Below are positions 1-9,180 of a stretch of DNA of 64,000 bases, one piece after another. The DNA comes from Altericroceibacterium xinjiangense (GTDB taxonomy: Bacteria > Pseudomonadota > Alphaproteobacteria > Sphingomonadales > Sphingomonadaceae): assembly GCF_003958635.1 (NCBI RefSeq), contig NZ_RSEK01000003.1:248001-312000 (forward strand), written 5' to 3'. Numbering within the stretch: position 1 is the first letter of the stretch; every line of letters begins with the position of its first letter. The notes beneath the pieces were generated by a model. The model searched no databases and had not been told where the DNA came from. It saw nothing but the letters and a program-made list of their open reading frames with translations. Position numbers and translations under genes: made by a program.

Positions 1-269
1 TCCCCGTCGCCGACCCGTACGGCGATCTGCGGCATTCGGCCCATTTCGCTCATCAGCGCACCCGCGGCGCTGGTGGCGAGCACTTCGGCCCGGTCGCGGG
101 CTTCGGCCTCGATCGTGGCCTGCACGCCGGCAAAGGCATTGAAATCCTGACGGGGGACGAGTGCCACGATGTGAACCGCGCCGCCGGTATCGGCTGCGCG
201 CCGCGCGGCAAAGCGCAGCGCGACCAGTGCTTCAGCCGTTTCGTCGACCACGACCAGATAGACGCGCAT
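1..269 (-). CDS. Universal stress protein (UspA-like), 3' end cut by window edge
   Basis: About 89 residues are visible, running off the left edge of the window. The start ATG at 269 opens with MRVYLVVVDETAEALVALRFAARRAADT-type sequence, a beta strand ending in D then a helix, followed by a VHIVALVP strand. This is the usual N-terminal half of the UspA alpha/beta fold. The ATP-loop glycine motif of UspA would lie in the missing part, so nucleotide binding cannot be judged. It is divergent from pdhC. Call is by fold pattern only. Confidence 0.6.
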   Translation of the reverse strand, partial: MRVYLVVVDETAEALVALRFAARRAADTGGAVHIVALVPRQDFNAFAGVQATIEAEARDRAEVLATSAAGALMSEMGRMPQIAVRVGDG

Positions 270-397
270 CGTTCTACTCCCCCTGCCGCGCGGTATCCGA
301 CGAATGGACAAAACGCGCAAGGCACCTTGCCCGGGGGCGGTAAATTGGCCACAGACCGATCAAGGGAAATTCGCCAGACAGGACACGCGCACTCACC

Positions 398-1684
398 ATG
401 CCCATTGCCATCAAGATGCCCGCCCTTTCCCCGACCATGGAGGAGGGAACGCTCGCCAAATGGCTGGTCAAGGTCGGCGATACGGTTTCCGCCGGCGACA
501 TCATGGCGGAAATCGAAACCGACAAGGCGACGATGGAATTCGAAGCGGTCGATGAAGGCGTGATCGCCGACATCGCCGTGCCGGAAGGCAGCGAAGGCGT
601 GAAAGTGGGCACCGTGATCGCCACCCTTGCCGAAGAAGGGGAAGATCCGGCTTCGGTGAAACCGGCCAGCGCAGACGCGGCCCCCGCGCCTGCACCGAAA
701 GACGAGCCGAGCGCCCAGGCTGCAACGCTGACCGCCGCTTCCGCTCCTGCGCCAAGCTCAAGCCCGGCCCCGGCAGCATCGGGAGACCGTGTAATCGCGT
801 CCCCGCTGGCCAAGCGGATCGCCGCACAAAAGGGCCTCGACCTTTCGAGCGTGAAGGGCAGCGGCCCCAACGGGCGGATCGTCAAGGCTGACGTAGAAGG
901 CGCGCAGGCGACCGCCGCTCCGGCAGCCGCAGCGCCCGCTCCGGCTCCTTCCGCAGCACCGGCAGCCGCGCCCGTTCAGGCGCAGGACTTCGGCATTCCG
1001 CACGAAGTCGAAAAGCTGTCCGGCATGCGCAAGACGATTGCGCGGCGCCTTACCGAGTCCAAGCAGCAAGTGCCGCACATCTACCTCACGGTCGATATCC
1101 GGCTGGACGCGCTGCTCAAGTTGCGGAGCGATCTCAACAAGGCTCTGGAAGCGCAAGGGGTCAAGCTGTCGGTCAACGACATGCTGATCAAGGCGTTGGC
1201 CAAGGCACTGGTCGCCGTGCCGCAGTGCAACGTCCAGTTCGCGGGCGACCAGCTGCTGAAGTTCAGCCGCGCCGACATCTCGGTTGCGGTGTCGATCGAA
1301 GGCGGCCTGATTACGCCGATCGTGGCGGACGCCGGAGCGAAGGCCATCTCCGCCATCTCCACCGAGATGAAGGACCTTGCCACCCGGGCCCGCGAAGGCA
1401 AGCTGCAGCCGTCCGAATATCAGGGCGGCACCGCCAGCTTGTCGAACATGGGCATGTTCGGGATCAAGCAGTTCGAAGCGGTGATCAACCCGCCGCAGGC
1501 GATGATCATGGCAATCGGCGCGGGCGAAAAGCGTCCCTACGTGGTCGATGACGCACTGCAGATCGCTACGGTGATGAGCGCAACCGGCAGCTTCGATCAC
1601 CGCGCAATCGACGGCGCCGATGGGGCGCAGCTGATGAAGGTATTCAAGGAGCTGTGCGAAAATCCGCTGGGGCTGGTGGCCTGA
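398..1684 (+). CDS. pdhC: Pyruvate dehydrogenase E2, dihydrolipoyllysine-residue acetyltransferase
   Basis: A 428-residue E2 component that moves the acetyl group from E1 to CoA on a swinging lipoyl arm. The N-terminal lipoyl domain (residues 1-80) has the lipoylation lysine K43 in [11 protein letters not shown]. An Ala/Pro-rich linker follows, then a peripheral subunit-binding domain (about 128-165, [13 protein letters not shown]), a second linker, and the catalytic domain from about 200 to the end. The HRxxDG active-site motif is H401-D405. Only one lipoyl domain is present, as is usual in alphaproteobacteria. E1 genes are not in the window. lpdA lies about 660 bases downstream in the same direction, and the lipoate synthase lipA that supplies the cofactor is also in this window. 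Confidence 0.95.
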   Translation: MPIAIKMPALSPTMEEGTLAKWLVKVGDTVSAGDIMAEIETDKATMEFEAVDEGVIADIAVPEGSEGVKVGTVIATLAEEGEDPASVKPASADAAPAPAPKDEPSAQAATLTAASAPAPSSSPAPAASGDRVIASPLAKRIAAQKGLDLSSVKGSGPNGRIVKADVEGAQATAAPAAAAPAPAPSAAPAAAPVQAQDFGIPHEVEKLSGMRKTIARRLTESKQQVPHIYLTVDIRLDALLKLRSDLNKALEAQGVKLSVNDMLIKALAKALVAVPQCNVQFAGDQLLKFSRADISVAVSIEGGLITPIVADAGAKAISAISTEMKDLATRAREGKLQPSEYQGGTASLSNMGMFGIKQFEAVINPPQAMIMAIGAGEKRPYVVDDALQIATVMSATGSFDHRAIDGADGAQLMKVFKELCENPLGLVA

Positions 1685-1954
1685 AGGCTGTCCTACCGCC
1701 CCGGTTCGTGCCTCGCTGCGCCTGATGAGCTTCCAACCCCGCCAGACCGAGTCGTATCTTCGTGTGCGGCACCGGACTGGGCGGAGTGCGGCGCACGTTT
1801 ATGTCACCGGGGCGAAAGAACATTTTAATTTCCTGGTGGCACGATTCCGTCACTCAGCCGACGCTAACCGGTTGATCGGAAATGAGAATATCAGAATGAC
1901 ACGAGCAGGGGCGAGTGTCAGTTATGTCAACCTCAGAAGCGGGGGAAACTGCCG
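1685..1954. other. Intergenic gap between pdhC and the thioesterase gene
   Basis: About 270 bases without a convincing gene. A 77-codon open frame (1725-1958) has no ribosome site and an Arg/Ser-rich composition typical of a chance frame. The second half is notably AT-richer (around 1815-1900) than its surroundings, which fits a promoter for the thioesterase-lpdA pair, but I could not pick defined -35/-10 boxes. Confidence 0.4.
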
Positions 1955-2329
1955 ATGACCGAAAAAAGGGATCCCGCAATTCGCGTCACGGCCATGCCGG
2001 CCGACGCGAACGCCTATGGCGATATCTTCGGTGGTTGGTTGATGAGCCTGATGGATTCCGGTGCGGGCCTCGTCGCGGCGCGGCGCTCCACGGGCAGGGC
2101 TGTCACCGTGGCCATGGACGGGATGCAATTCCACGAGCCGGTGAAGGTGGGCGATGAAGTTTCGGTCTATTGTGAGATCGAGAAAGTCGGCCGCACCAGC
2201 ATGACCATCGCGGTCGAGGCGTGGCGCCGGCCGCGTGAAGGCGAAGAAGCGGCCAAGGTGACGCAGGCCGTGTTCACTTTCGTCGCGATTGATGAAAACG
2301 GGCGGCCCCGCGATGTTGGGCCGGGTTGA
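1955..2329 (+). CDS. Acyl-CoA thioesterase, hotdog fold (YciA/BACH-like)
   Basis: A 124-residue single hotdog domain. Near the N-terminus it has the family pattern PADANAYGDIFGGWLMSLMD: the Asn, the GDIFGGW turn and the catalytic Asp region of YciA-type acyl-CoA hydrolases. This is followed by a conserved strand-rich half (VGDEVSVYCEIEKVGRTSMTIAVEAW). The protein would hydrolyse acyl-CoA to free acid and CoA in the cytosol; its substrate range is not visible. It lies between pdhC and lpdA, stops 17 bases before the lpdA start, and is probably co-transcribed with it. A link to acetyl-CoA level control is inference only. Confidence 0.85.
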   Translation: MTEKRDPAIRVTAMPADANAYGDIFGGWLMSLMDSGAGLVAARRSTGRAVTVAMDGMQFHEPVKVGDEVSVYCEIEKVGRTSMTIAVEAWRRPREGEEAAKVTQAVFTFVAIDENGRPRDVGPG

Positions 2330-2346
2330 AGCTTAGGAGCAGGCAA

Positions 2347-3759
2347 GTGGCAGACAGCTATGACGTGATCGTTCTCGGTTCCGGCCCCGGCGGATATGTC
2401 GCGGCGATCCGCTGCGCGCAGCTGGGCCTCAAGACCGCGATTGTTGAGCGGGAACTGCTCGGCGGCATTTGCCTCAACTGGGGCTGCATCCCAACCAAGG
2501 CGCTCCTCCGTTCAGGCGAGGTGTTCCACCTGATGAAGCACGCCAAGGATTATGGCTTGGCCGCCAAGGAGATAGAGGCCGATCTTGATGCGGTCGTGAA
2601 GCGCAGCCGCGGCGTGGCGAAGCAGCTTAACAGCGGCGTCACCGGGCTGATGAAGAAGAACAAGATTGCCGTCCACATGGGCACCGGATCGCTCAAGGAC
2701 GCCACCACGCTGGAAGTGAAAGGCGAAAAGGGTACCGAGACCCTGAAAGCCAAGCACATCATCGTCGCCACCGGCGCGCGGGCGCGGGATCTCCCCTTTG
2801 CCCCGGCGGACGGCAAGCGGGTGTGGACCTATCGCCACGCGATGACCCCGTCCGAAATGCCCAGCAAGTTGCTGGTGATCGGATCGGGCGCCATCGGGAT
2901 CGAGTTCGCCAGCTTCTACAATGACATGGGCGCGGAAGTTACCGTGGTTGAGATGCTCGACCGCATCGTTCCGGTGGAAGACAAGGACGTCTCCGCCGCG
3001 CTCGAAAAGTCGCTCACCAGGCAAGGCATGAAGATCCTGACCGGCGCTTCGCTGGAAAGCATGGACGTGAAGGCCAGCGGCGTCTCCCCCAAGATCAAGG
3101 GCAAGGACGGCAAGGTCGTGGCTAGCGATTACAGCCACGTGATCGTGGCCATCGGGATCCAGCCGAACACGGAAAACGTCGGCCTTGAAAAGCTGGGCGT
3201 GAAGCTGGACCGCGGGTTTATCCAGATCGATAATTACGGGCGCACCGGCGTCAAGGGGCTGTGGGCCATCGGCGACTGCGTGCCGGGGCCGTGGCTGGCG
3301 CATAAGGCCAGCCACGAAGGCGTGACCGCGGCCGAATCGATCGCGCAGGAGCTGGGCAACAAGGACGTGCACCCGCACCCGCTCGACCGGCAGAACATTC
3401 CGGGCTGCACATACTGCCACCCGCAGATCGCCAGCGTCGGGATGACGGAAGCGAGAGCAAAGGAAAGCGGCTACGACGTGAAGGTCGGCACCTTCCCGTT
3501 CATCGGCAACGGCAAGGCGATCGCACTGGGGGAGCCGGAAGGCTTCATCAAGACCGTGTTCGACGCGAAGACCGGCGAATTGCTCGGCGCGCACATGATC
3601 GGTCCGGAAGTGACCGAATTGATCCAGGGCTACGTCGTCGGCAAGACGCTGGAAACCACTGAGGCGGAACTGATGAACACCATCTTCGCCCACCCCACGT
3701 TGTCGGAAGCGATGCACGAAAGCGTGCTCGCCGCCCACGGCCGGGTAATTCATATCTAG
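2347..3759 (+). CDS. lpdA: Dihydrolipoyl dehydrogenase (E3)
   Basis: A 470-residue FAD disulfide oxidoreductase that re-oxidises dihydrolipoamide in 2-oxoacid dehydrogenase complexes. It has the N-terminal FAD Rossmann motif GSGPGG (11-16), the redox-active pair C42/C47 in GGICLNWGC, a second nucleotide-binding GSGAIGIEFA motif, and the C-terminal catalytic pair H449/E454 in HPTLSE. I chose the GTG at 2347 because an AGGAGC site sits 6 bases upstream. The in-frame TTG at 2326 overlaps the preceding gene and would add seven unlikely residues. The pdhC neighbour suggests it serves pyruvate dehydrogenase. Confidence 0.95.
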   Translation: MADSYDVIVLGSGPGGYVAAIRCAQLGLKTAIVERELLGGICLNWGCIPTKALLRSGEVFHLMKHAKDYGLAAKEIEADLDAVVKRSRGVAKQLNSGVTGLMKKNKIAVHMGTGSLKDATTLEVKGEKGTETLKAKHIIVATGARARDLPFAPADGKRVWTYRHAMTPSEMPSKLLVIGSGAIGIEFASFYNDMGAEVTVVEMLDRIVPVEDKDVSAALEKSLTRQGMKILTGASLESMDVKASGVSPKIKGKDGKVVASDYSHVIVAIGIQPNTENVGLEKLGVKLDRGFIQIDNYGRTGVKGLWAIGDCVPGPWLAHKASHEGVTAAESIAQELGNKDVHPHPLDRQNIPGCTYCHPQIASVGMTEARAKESGYDVKVGTFPFIGNGKAIALGEPEGFIKTVFDAKTGELLGAHMIGPEVTELIQGYVVGKTLETTEAELMNTIFAHPTLSEAMHESVLAAHGRVIHI

Positions 3760-3812
3760 GACCGGGAAATCTTGTCGTTGTCCGCGCGTTGCCTCTTCAA
3801 AGGAGAAAACGC

Positions 3813-4037
3813 GTGGCCAACGACAAGCCGATCGACCTCGATAGCGACAACGAAAGCGAGAACAGCGTCCTCTACAACGCGACTCGCAAGCAATCCTCCG
3901 TCAGCCCGGAAGACTATCCCAAAGCCGTCAGACAGGACCGCGCCGGCATCGCCCTGCCTGACAAGAAAATGCCAGACAAGAAAGTCGCCAAGACAAGCGG
4001 AAAGATCGATCCCGGCCCGATCCGGGATAGCAAATGA
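3813..4037 (+). CDS. Small hydrophilic protein of unknown function
   Basis: A 74-residue protein starting at GTG 3813, seven bases after a good AAGGAGA ribosome site (3800-3806). It is highly charged, rich in Asp, Lys, Ser and Asn, with no Cys, no membrane segment and no recognisable domain. It probably lacks a stable fold. The stop codon abuts the tRNA-Ser gene on the other strand. The ribosome site and codon use support a real gene; the function is unknown. Confidence 0.6.
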   Translation: MANDKPIDLDSDNESENSVLYNATRKQSSVSPEDYPKAVRQDRAGIALPDKKMPDKKVAKTSGKIDPGPIRDSK

Positions 4038-4127
4038 TGGCGGACAGGGTGGGATTCGAACCCACGGTGGGCTTGCACCCACGGCGGTTTTCAAGACCGC
4101 TGCCTTAAACCACTCGGCCACCTGTCC
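4038..4127 (-). tRNA. tRNA-Ser (UGA anticodon)
   Basis: A 90-base type II tRNA with a 7-bp acceptor stem (GGACAGG pairing CCTGTCC), encoded CCA, D-arm with AGTGG, and anticodon stem-loop GCGGT CTTGAAA ACCGC with anticodon TGA. A long variable arm (CGTGGGTGCAAGCCCACG) and a GGTTCGAATCC T-loop follow. The long variable arm is diagnostic of Ser/Leu/Sec, and the anticodon gives Ser. Confidence 0.97.
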
Positions 4128-4307
4128 GTGGCATGTCGGCTAGCGCCGAAACACAGTCTTGTCACCACGTGACTCACTCCGCTTGTCAGGATAGGAAAAG
4201 ACAGGCGCCAAAGGGCGTGCAGGGGAGGGGCCATGACCATCCATCAGATGGTCTCCGGCAACCCGCAGTTATTGGAGCCGTTCAGCGGACTAGGAGAGGG
4301 TCTGAAC

Positions 4308-5192
4308 ATGACAGGGATTGTGAAAAGCGTTGCATTGGCCGTGGGGGCGCTGACTGCGCTTGGGCTTGCCAGCCCGGCGGCTGCGCAATTCAGTGGCGGC
4401 ACCTGCGCTCCGGAAGCGCTGCAGGCCGTGACCGACAAGTTTTTGGAAGCCCAGCGAACCGGCGACACGACCCTTCTGCCGCTTGGCGAATGGCTCGATT
4501 ACAACGAGAACAACAGGCCTGCATCGATGCTCAGCGGTATCCTGCGCAAGCCGCAGACTATCGACTGGTATCGGGTTCACTACGACACCACCGCCTGCCG
4601 CAGCTTCATTGAGATGATCGTTACCAACCCCGATCATCCGTACGTTTTGGCTACTCAACTGGATGTGCGCGGCACCAGCGTAGGCCGGATCAACACCATC
4701 ATCACAGACAAGGGTGACTGGCTGTTCGATGCCGCCAAGACGCTGGAATATACCAAGGCCGAAAACTGGGAACCTATCCCGGAAGCGCAGCGCAACACGC
4801 GCAAGGAACTGATCGCAGCCGCCGACGCGTACCTGGACCTGTTCAGCGACAAGACCGTACAGGTGCCTTGGGGAACGCCCTGCGCCCGGCTGGAAGGCAG
4901 CGCCTACACCGCCAAGGGAACGGCTCAGGACTCTTGCAACGTCGGGGTACCGGAAAACGTGGAGATGGCTGATCGCTCCTACGTCGTAGATCCGGAGCTC
5001 GGAAGCGTTGGCGTTTTTCTGAAGATGGGCGAGAATGCCCGGCCGGACAGCCACTTGTTCCGGATTGAAAACGGGAAGATCCGCTATATCCACACAGTCA
5101 CCAATTGCGGTGACCAGGATAACTGCGGCTTCTCGCCCTTTGCCGAGATGCTGCAGCGCAACCCAGACATTCACCCCAGGGTGGGAGGGTGA
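4308..5192 (+). CDS. Exported protein with DUF8021-like repeats, unknown function
   Basis: A 294-residue protein preceded by a good site (TAGGAGAGGG, 4291-4300). Residues 1-26 are a signal peptide (Lys near the start, Ala/Leu core, ASPAAAQ cleavage site). The mature part looks like two SnoaL/cystatin-like alpha-beta units with several paired Cys. Segments such as WGTPCARLEG, DSCNVGVP and the RIENGKIRYIHT ending resemble, from memory, the DUF8021 family that is common in fungi; this is recall, not a search. The location is probably periplasmic. An imperfect operator-like GTCAC-CAC-GTGAC palindrome lies near 4160 in the upstream region. Confidence 0.6.
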   Translation: MTGIVKSVALAVGALTALGLASPAAAQFSGGTCAPEALQAVTDKFLEAQRTGDTTLLPLGEWLDYNENNRPASMLSGILRKPQTIDWYRVHYDTTACRSFIEMIVTNPDHPYVLATQLDVRGTSVGRINTIITDKGDWLFDAAKTLEYTKAENWEPIPEAQRNTRKELIAAADAYLDLFSDKTVQVPWGTPCARLEGSAYTAKGTAQDSCNVGVPENVEMADRSYVVDPELGSVGVFLKMGENARPDSHLFRIENGKIRYIHTVTNCGDQDNCGFSPFAEMLQRNPDIHPRVGG

Positions 5193-5283
5193 GTCGGTCA
5201 ATTCCGGCGCGCTGACCCTTCCATTCGCCGCATGGGTGCGGTTGAGGGATTTTCAGCGCGTTCACGGCATGCAAGGGTGGGGA

Positions 5284-6315
5284 ATGCGATTTCGTTTCCC
5301 TATCCTTGCCCGCCTCTTGTCTGCTGCCGTCGCTCTCTCCGTCGCGAACACGCCGGTTTCCGCGCAACGGGCACCCTTCAGCACCTATCTTGAGCAAGTC
5401 GCCGCGAAGGCCCGCAGCGAGGGTGTGAGCGAGAGTACGATCGAGCGCATGCTCTCCGGCCTGACTCCCAATGAGCGGGTCATGGCGCTCGACAGCGACA
5501 ATGCTCCGTCGACGGGATCGAACCGCGGCTTCCCGCCGATGGCCCCCTATCTCGAAACGCACAACACGGCGTCCCGGATTGCGGCTGGTCGGCGCATGTA
5601 CAATCAAGTTCAGCCGCTCGCCGCCGAAGTGCAGCGCCGGTACGGCGTTCCGCCGGAAGTCCTTCTGGCGATCTGGGGTCACGAGACCAACTACGGCTCC
5701 TACAAGGGCAACTTCGACCTTGCTCGCTCCCTCGCGACGCTGGCTTGGGAGGGGCGGCGCCGCGAATTGTTTGAGCGGGAGTTGATCGATCTGCTGAAAA
5801 TCGCCGATCGGGGTGTCCCGCGTTCTCAACTGGTCGGCAGTTGGGCAGGCGCATTCGGCAATCCGCAGTTCCTGCCCAGCGTCTATCTGCGGCTGGCCGT
5901 GGACGGCGATGGCGACGGCGCGGCCGACATCTGGAACAGTGAGGCCGATACGCTGAACTCGATTGCGAATTATTTCCGGGATGCCGGATGGCGCCCCGGC
6001 CAGCCGTGGGCTGTGCGCGCGTATGTTCCCAACAGCGTGAACCGTGCTGCACTGGAATCCAGCGTGAACGCTCCGGTGTGCCCGCGCGTGCACGTGCGGC
6101 ACAGCCGCTGGATGACCGTTCGCGAATGGAAGCAGCTTGGCGTGATCCCCCGGGCGCCCATTGCGGATGATGCCATGGTAGCGCTGTTTGAGCCGGACGG
6201 CCCGGCGGCTCCCGGATATCTGCTGACCCAGAACTACCGCGTGATCCTCGAGTACAACTGCTCGAACTACTACGCGATGAGCGTGGGACTGCTTTCGGAC
6301 GAGATTGCGCGGTAA
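5284..6315 (+). CDS. Lytic murein transglycosylase, MltB family
   Basis: A 343-residue exported enzyme predicted to cleave peptidoglycan glycans to 1,6-anhydro products. A signal peptide (MRFRFPILARLLSAAVALS, cleavage near SAQ) precedes an SLT_2 domain. The catalytic Glu lies in the conserved WGHETNYG segment, followed by DLLKIADRG, the WAGAFGNPQFLPSVYLRLAVDGDGDG stretch and NYFRDAGW typical of MltB. No lipobox Cys is present, so it is probably soluble periplasmic. An in-frame ATG at 5269 is an alternative start. It sits directly before the D,D-carboxypeptidase gene, giving two wall-remodelling genes in a row. Confidence 0.88.
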   Translation: MRFRFPILARLLSAAVALSVANTPVSAQRAPFSTYLEQVAAKARSEGVSESTIERMLSGLTPNERVMALDSDNAPSTGSNRGFPPMAPYLETHNTASRIAAGRRMYNQVQPLAAEVQRRYGVPPEVLLAIWGHETNYGSYKGNFDLARSLATLAWEGRRRELFERELIDLLKIADRGVPRSQLVGSWAGAFGNPQFLPSVYLRLAVDGDGDGAADIWNSEADTLNSIANYFRDAGWRPGQPWAVRAYVPNSVNRAALESSVNAPVCPRVHVRHSRWMTVREWKQLGVIPRAPIADDAMVALFEPDGPAAPGYLLTQNYRVILEYNCSNYYAMSVGLLSDEIAR

Positions 6316-6419
6316 GCTGCAAGCTTTCTCGCCATCCTGCGAGGTGGAAGCTACAGTGGGGGCGAATCTGACAATGCGTATGAAGGCGCCGGAACTTGCG
6401 TTCCGGCGGTGGGGCCGGT

Positions 6420-7589
6420 GTGAAGAACTTCTCGCGATTTTACGTGGCCGCGGCGTTGTTGGCGGCAGCGGTTCCTGCAGGGTTGGGAGCAGCCACTCTG
6501 GGATCGCAACAGCCTCCTGTTCCCGACGATCTGCCGGTGGCGCTGCTTCGCGATCTCAGTTCCGGCCAGACCTTGTTCTCCAAGGAACCTGACCGCCGGT
6601 TCATTCCCGCCTCGGTGACAAAGGTGATGAGCGTCTACACGGCGTTCAGGTTGATGGACGAAGGAAAGATCGATCCGGCAAGGCAAGTCGTAATCACCAA
6701 GGAACTCGCAGACGCGTGGTCGGGCAAGGGTTCCAGCATGTTCCTGAAAGCGGGAGACAAGGTCAGCATGGGCCAGCTGCTGCTTGGGGTGACGACCGTT
6801 TCGGCAAATGATGGAGCCGTCGCGCTGGCGGTAAACTCCGTCGGCTCCATGGATCGCTGGCTCGATCTGATGAACGCCTACGCAGCGGACTTAGGCATGC
6901 GAGACAGCCACTTCGGGCGCCCCAATGGCTATCCCGATGGCGGCGAGACCTATACCTCCGCCAACGATCTGGCCCGATTGGCAAGAGCGCTCACGCAAGA
7001 CTATCCCGGACTGTACCACCGGTACTTCGGAAACCACGGGATGACGTACAATAACATCACCCAGGCCAATCACGATCCGGTAACCGGCGTGGTGGAAGGG
7101 GCCGATGGAATGAAGACGGGCTGGACGCGGGAGGCAGGCTACACCTTCCTTGGCTCCGCTGAGCGGGGCGGCCGCCGGCTCGTGGTCGTCGTAGCAGGGG
7201 CCGACAACCATTACATCCGGGACCAGACGTCACGCGATTTGTTGCGCTGGGGGTTTGATGCCTTCGGCACGCGCGTGCTGCTTCCGAAGAACCAGAACGT
7301 GGGGCAGGCCGTGGTGCAGGAGGGCGCAAGCGAGCGGGTCGGATTGCTGGTCAAGGAAGAAGTCCGGGCGAGCGTTCCCACCGGCGCCTCGCTGGGGAAT
7401 GTGACGTTGACGATGCGGTATCGCGGGCCAGTCGAAGCTCCGATCACGAAAGGTCAGGAGATTGGCACACTGCGCGTGGCCGTTGCCGGTGCGCAGCCCT
7501 ACGATGTGCCGCTGCTCGCGGCGGAGAGCGTAACGGAAGCGGGGTTCTGGCAGCGTCTGCAGCGCGGAATTACCGGCCTGTTCTCGTGA
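6420..7589 (+). CDS. dacA: D-alanyl-D-alanine carboxypeptidase (PBP5/6 type)
   Basis: A 389-residue serine peptidase that trims the terminal D-Ala from muropeptides. A signal peptide covers residues 1-25. The peptidase S11 domain has SVTK (65-68, nucleophile S65), SAN (128-130) and KTG (232-234). A C-terminal beta-rich domain and an amphipathic tail (FWQRLQRGITGLFS) follow, the tail being the usual PBP5 membrane anchor. The start is the GTG at 6420. The last codon overlaps the GTG of tmk (GTGA), beginning a tightly packed run of genes on to the MBL hydrolase. Confidence 0.93.
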   Translation: MKNFSRFYVAAALLAAAVPAGLGAATLGSQQPPVPDDLPVALLRDLSSGQTLFSKEPDRRFIPASVTKVMSVYTAFRLMDEGKIDPARQVVITKELADAWSGKGSSMFLKAGDKVSMGQLLLGVTTVSANDGAVALAVNSVGSMDRWLDLMNAYAADLGMRDSHFGRPNGYPDGGETYTSANDLARLARALTQDYPGLYHRYFGNHGMTYNNITQANHDPVTGVVEGADGMKTGWTREAGYTFLGSAERGGRRLVVVVAGADNHYIRDQTSRDLLRWGFDAFGTRVLLPKNQNVGQAVVQEGASERVGLLVKEEVRASVPTGASLGNVTLTMRYRGPVEAPITKGQEIGTLRVAVAGAQPYDVPLLAAESVTEAGFWQRLQRGITGLFS

Positions 7590-8224
7590 CGCGAGGTCGC
7601 TTTGTCGCGCTGGAAGGGGGAGAGGGAGCGGGAAAGTCCACTCAGGCCAGGATGCTTGTCCAAACGCTGTCGGACAAAGGTATGAAGGCTGTGCTGACCC
7701 GCGAGCCCGGCGGTACTCCGGGCGCGGAGGCGATACGATCGCTGCTGCTCGATCCGAATGGGGAAGGGTGGGGACCCGAAGCTGAGGCACTGCTGTTCGC
7801 CGCCGCGCGTTCCGACCACGTCGCGCGCTTGATCCAGCCGGCGCTCAGCGAAGGAAAGTGGGTGATAAGCGACCGCTTTCTCGATTCCAGCCGCGCCTAC
7901 CAGGGAGGCCAGGGCGGGCTGGACGACGAAGCTGTAATGAGCCTTCACCGGATCGGATCTTCCGGGCTGCTGCCGGACATGACCGTTCTGATCGAGATCG
8001 ATCCCGACGCAGCGGCCGAAAGGCTGGCGAAGCGCGATGCGGGTGCGACCGACCGGATCGGCGGCCGCGATGAGGCCTATCACCGGAAGGTGGCCGAAAA
8101 CTTCCGCCGATTTGCCGCCGCCGAGCCGCATCGTTTTGTCGTCGTCTCCGGCGATGGAAGTCCGGAGAATGTCCACGATCGTATATGTCAGGCGTTGATG
8201 CCGCTGATAAGGCACGCTGCATGA
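7586..8224 (+). CDS. tmk: Thymidylate kinase
   Basis: A 212-residue enzyme that phosphorylates dTMP to dTDP. The P-loop GGEGAGKST is at 11-19, the DR-type motif SDRFLDSSRAYQG follows, and the lid is Arg-containing (RDAGATDRIGGRDEAY). Length fits the bacterial family. It starts at GTG overlapping dacA by four bases and ends overlapping holB by four bases (ATGA), so the genes are translationally coupled. The tmk-holB order is conserved widely in bacteria. Confidence 0.95.
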   Translation: MTRGRFVALEGGEGAGKSTQARMLVQTLSDKGMKAVLTREPGGTPGAEAIRSLLLDPNGEGWGPEAEALLFAAARSDHVARLIQPALSEGKWVISDRFLDSSRAYQGGQGGLDDEAVMSLHRIGSSGLLPDMTVLIEIDPDAAAERLAKRDAGATDRIGGRDEAYHRKVAENFRRFAAAEPHRFVVVSGDGSPENVHDRICQALMPLIRHAA

Positions 8225-9180
8225 GCTATAGCGGCCATGAGCAAGCGGCGCGCGAATGGCGCTCTGCGCTTTCAAGCCCGCGGATGCACCACGCGTGGTT
8301 GCTGACCGGCCGACGCGGGATTGGCAAGATGGGTTTCGCTCTGGAAGCCGCGCGCGAACTCGTCGGTATCACGAGCGAACTTCAGACCGAGAACCACCCG
8401 GACATTCTCGTCCTTTCGCACCTTCCTTCCTCCGCGGACGAGGAGAAGAAAAGGGAGCAGGGCAAGCCGTACCAGAAACGCCGGAACATCACGATCGATC
8501 AGGTCCGCGCTGTGCAGCAGCGTCTCGTAACCCGACCTACCTTGGGCAGCCATCGCGCGATCATCATCGATCCAGTCGACGATCTGGAGAGGAATGCCTC
8601 AAACGCGTTGCTGAAAAGTCTTGAAGAGCCGCCGGCCGGCACGTTCTTCCTGCTCATCTCGCACAACCCGGGCCGTTTGTTGCCGACGATCCGCTCCCGC
8701 TGCCGAACCTTGCGGTTTTCCCCGCTCGGTGCCGAACAGATCGACAGCGTTCTTCGGCAAAATGCGCCTCAGGCCGACGTTGCAAGCCGGCGCGCTGCGA
8801 TCACAGCCTCTTCGGGTTCTGTCGGTGCGGCGCTGGACTTCGTCGAGCTCGATCTTGGACGTATACATCTGCTGATGGAAGAGATCGCGCGGGAAGGGGA
8901 CCGGGACTTCGCGCGGCGCGGTGCTCTCGCGGATGTCATCGGCGCCCGACCGGATCGGGAGCGGCAGATGGCGGCGATGGAGCTGGCCCGTTCGGTGGTA
9001 GTCGGTACGATGGAAAGCACTCGTCACGACCGAATTCCGCTGTTGACGGAGACCTACGCTCGGATCAACCGCCTTGCCGCGCAGGCGCCTGTCTTCAATT
9101 TCGATGCCGGCCTGCTCGTGATGCAAATCGGGACCTTGCTCGCGTCACTCGCCGTGCCTAGGGAAACGCCCCATGGCTGA
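8221..9180 (+). CDS. holB: DNA polymerase III delta-prime subunit
   Basis: A 319-residue clamp-loader subunit. The AAA+ domain has GRRGIGKMG at about 33-41, a modified Walker A as expected for non-hydrolysing delta-prime. Then comes NASNALLKSLEEPPAGTFFLLIS (sensor region) and the SRC motif in TIRSRCRTLRF. The zinc-binding cysteines found in many delta-prime proteins are absent, and the corresponding region (about 65-90) is a charged insert (ADEEKKREQGKPYQKRR). It is coupled to tmk upstream and overlaps metG by eight bases. Confidence 0.9.
   Translation: MSYSGHEQAAREWRSALSSPRMHHAWLLTGRRGIGKMGFALEAARELVGITSELQTENHPDILVLSHLPSSADEEKKREQGKPYQKRRNITIDQVRAVQQRLVTRPTLGSHRAIIIDPVDDLERNASNALLKSLEEPPAGTFFLLISHNPGRLLPTIRSRCRTLRFSPLGAEQIDSVLRQNAPQADVASRRAAITASSGSVGAALDFVELDLGRIHLLMEEIAREGDRDFARRGALADVIGARPDRERQMAAMELARSVVVGTMESTRHDRIPLLTETYARINRLAAQAPVFNFDAGLLVMQIGTLLASLAVPRETPHG

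Noticed and set aside
1725-1958. 77-codon frame between pdhC and the thioesterase
   Set aside because: No ribosome site and low-quality Arg/Ser-rich composition; treated as intergenic.
2512-3753. 413-codon open frame antisense to lpdA
   Set aside because: It is a shadow of lpdA in GC-rich DNA. The His/Arg/Asp-rich composition has no domain, and the plus-strand enzyme is unmistakable.
4158-4173. GTCAC-CAC-GTGAC palindrome as a defined operator
   Set aside because: Five-base arms are too short to separate from chance, and no second copy was found near another gene.
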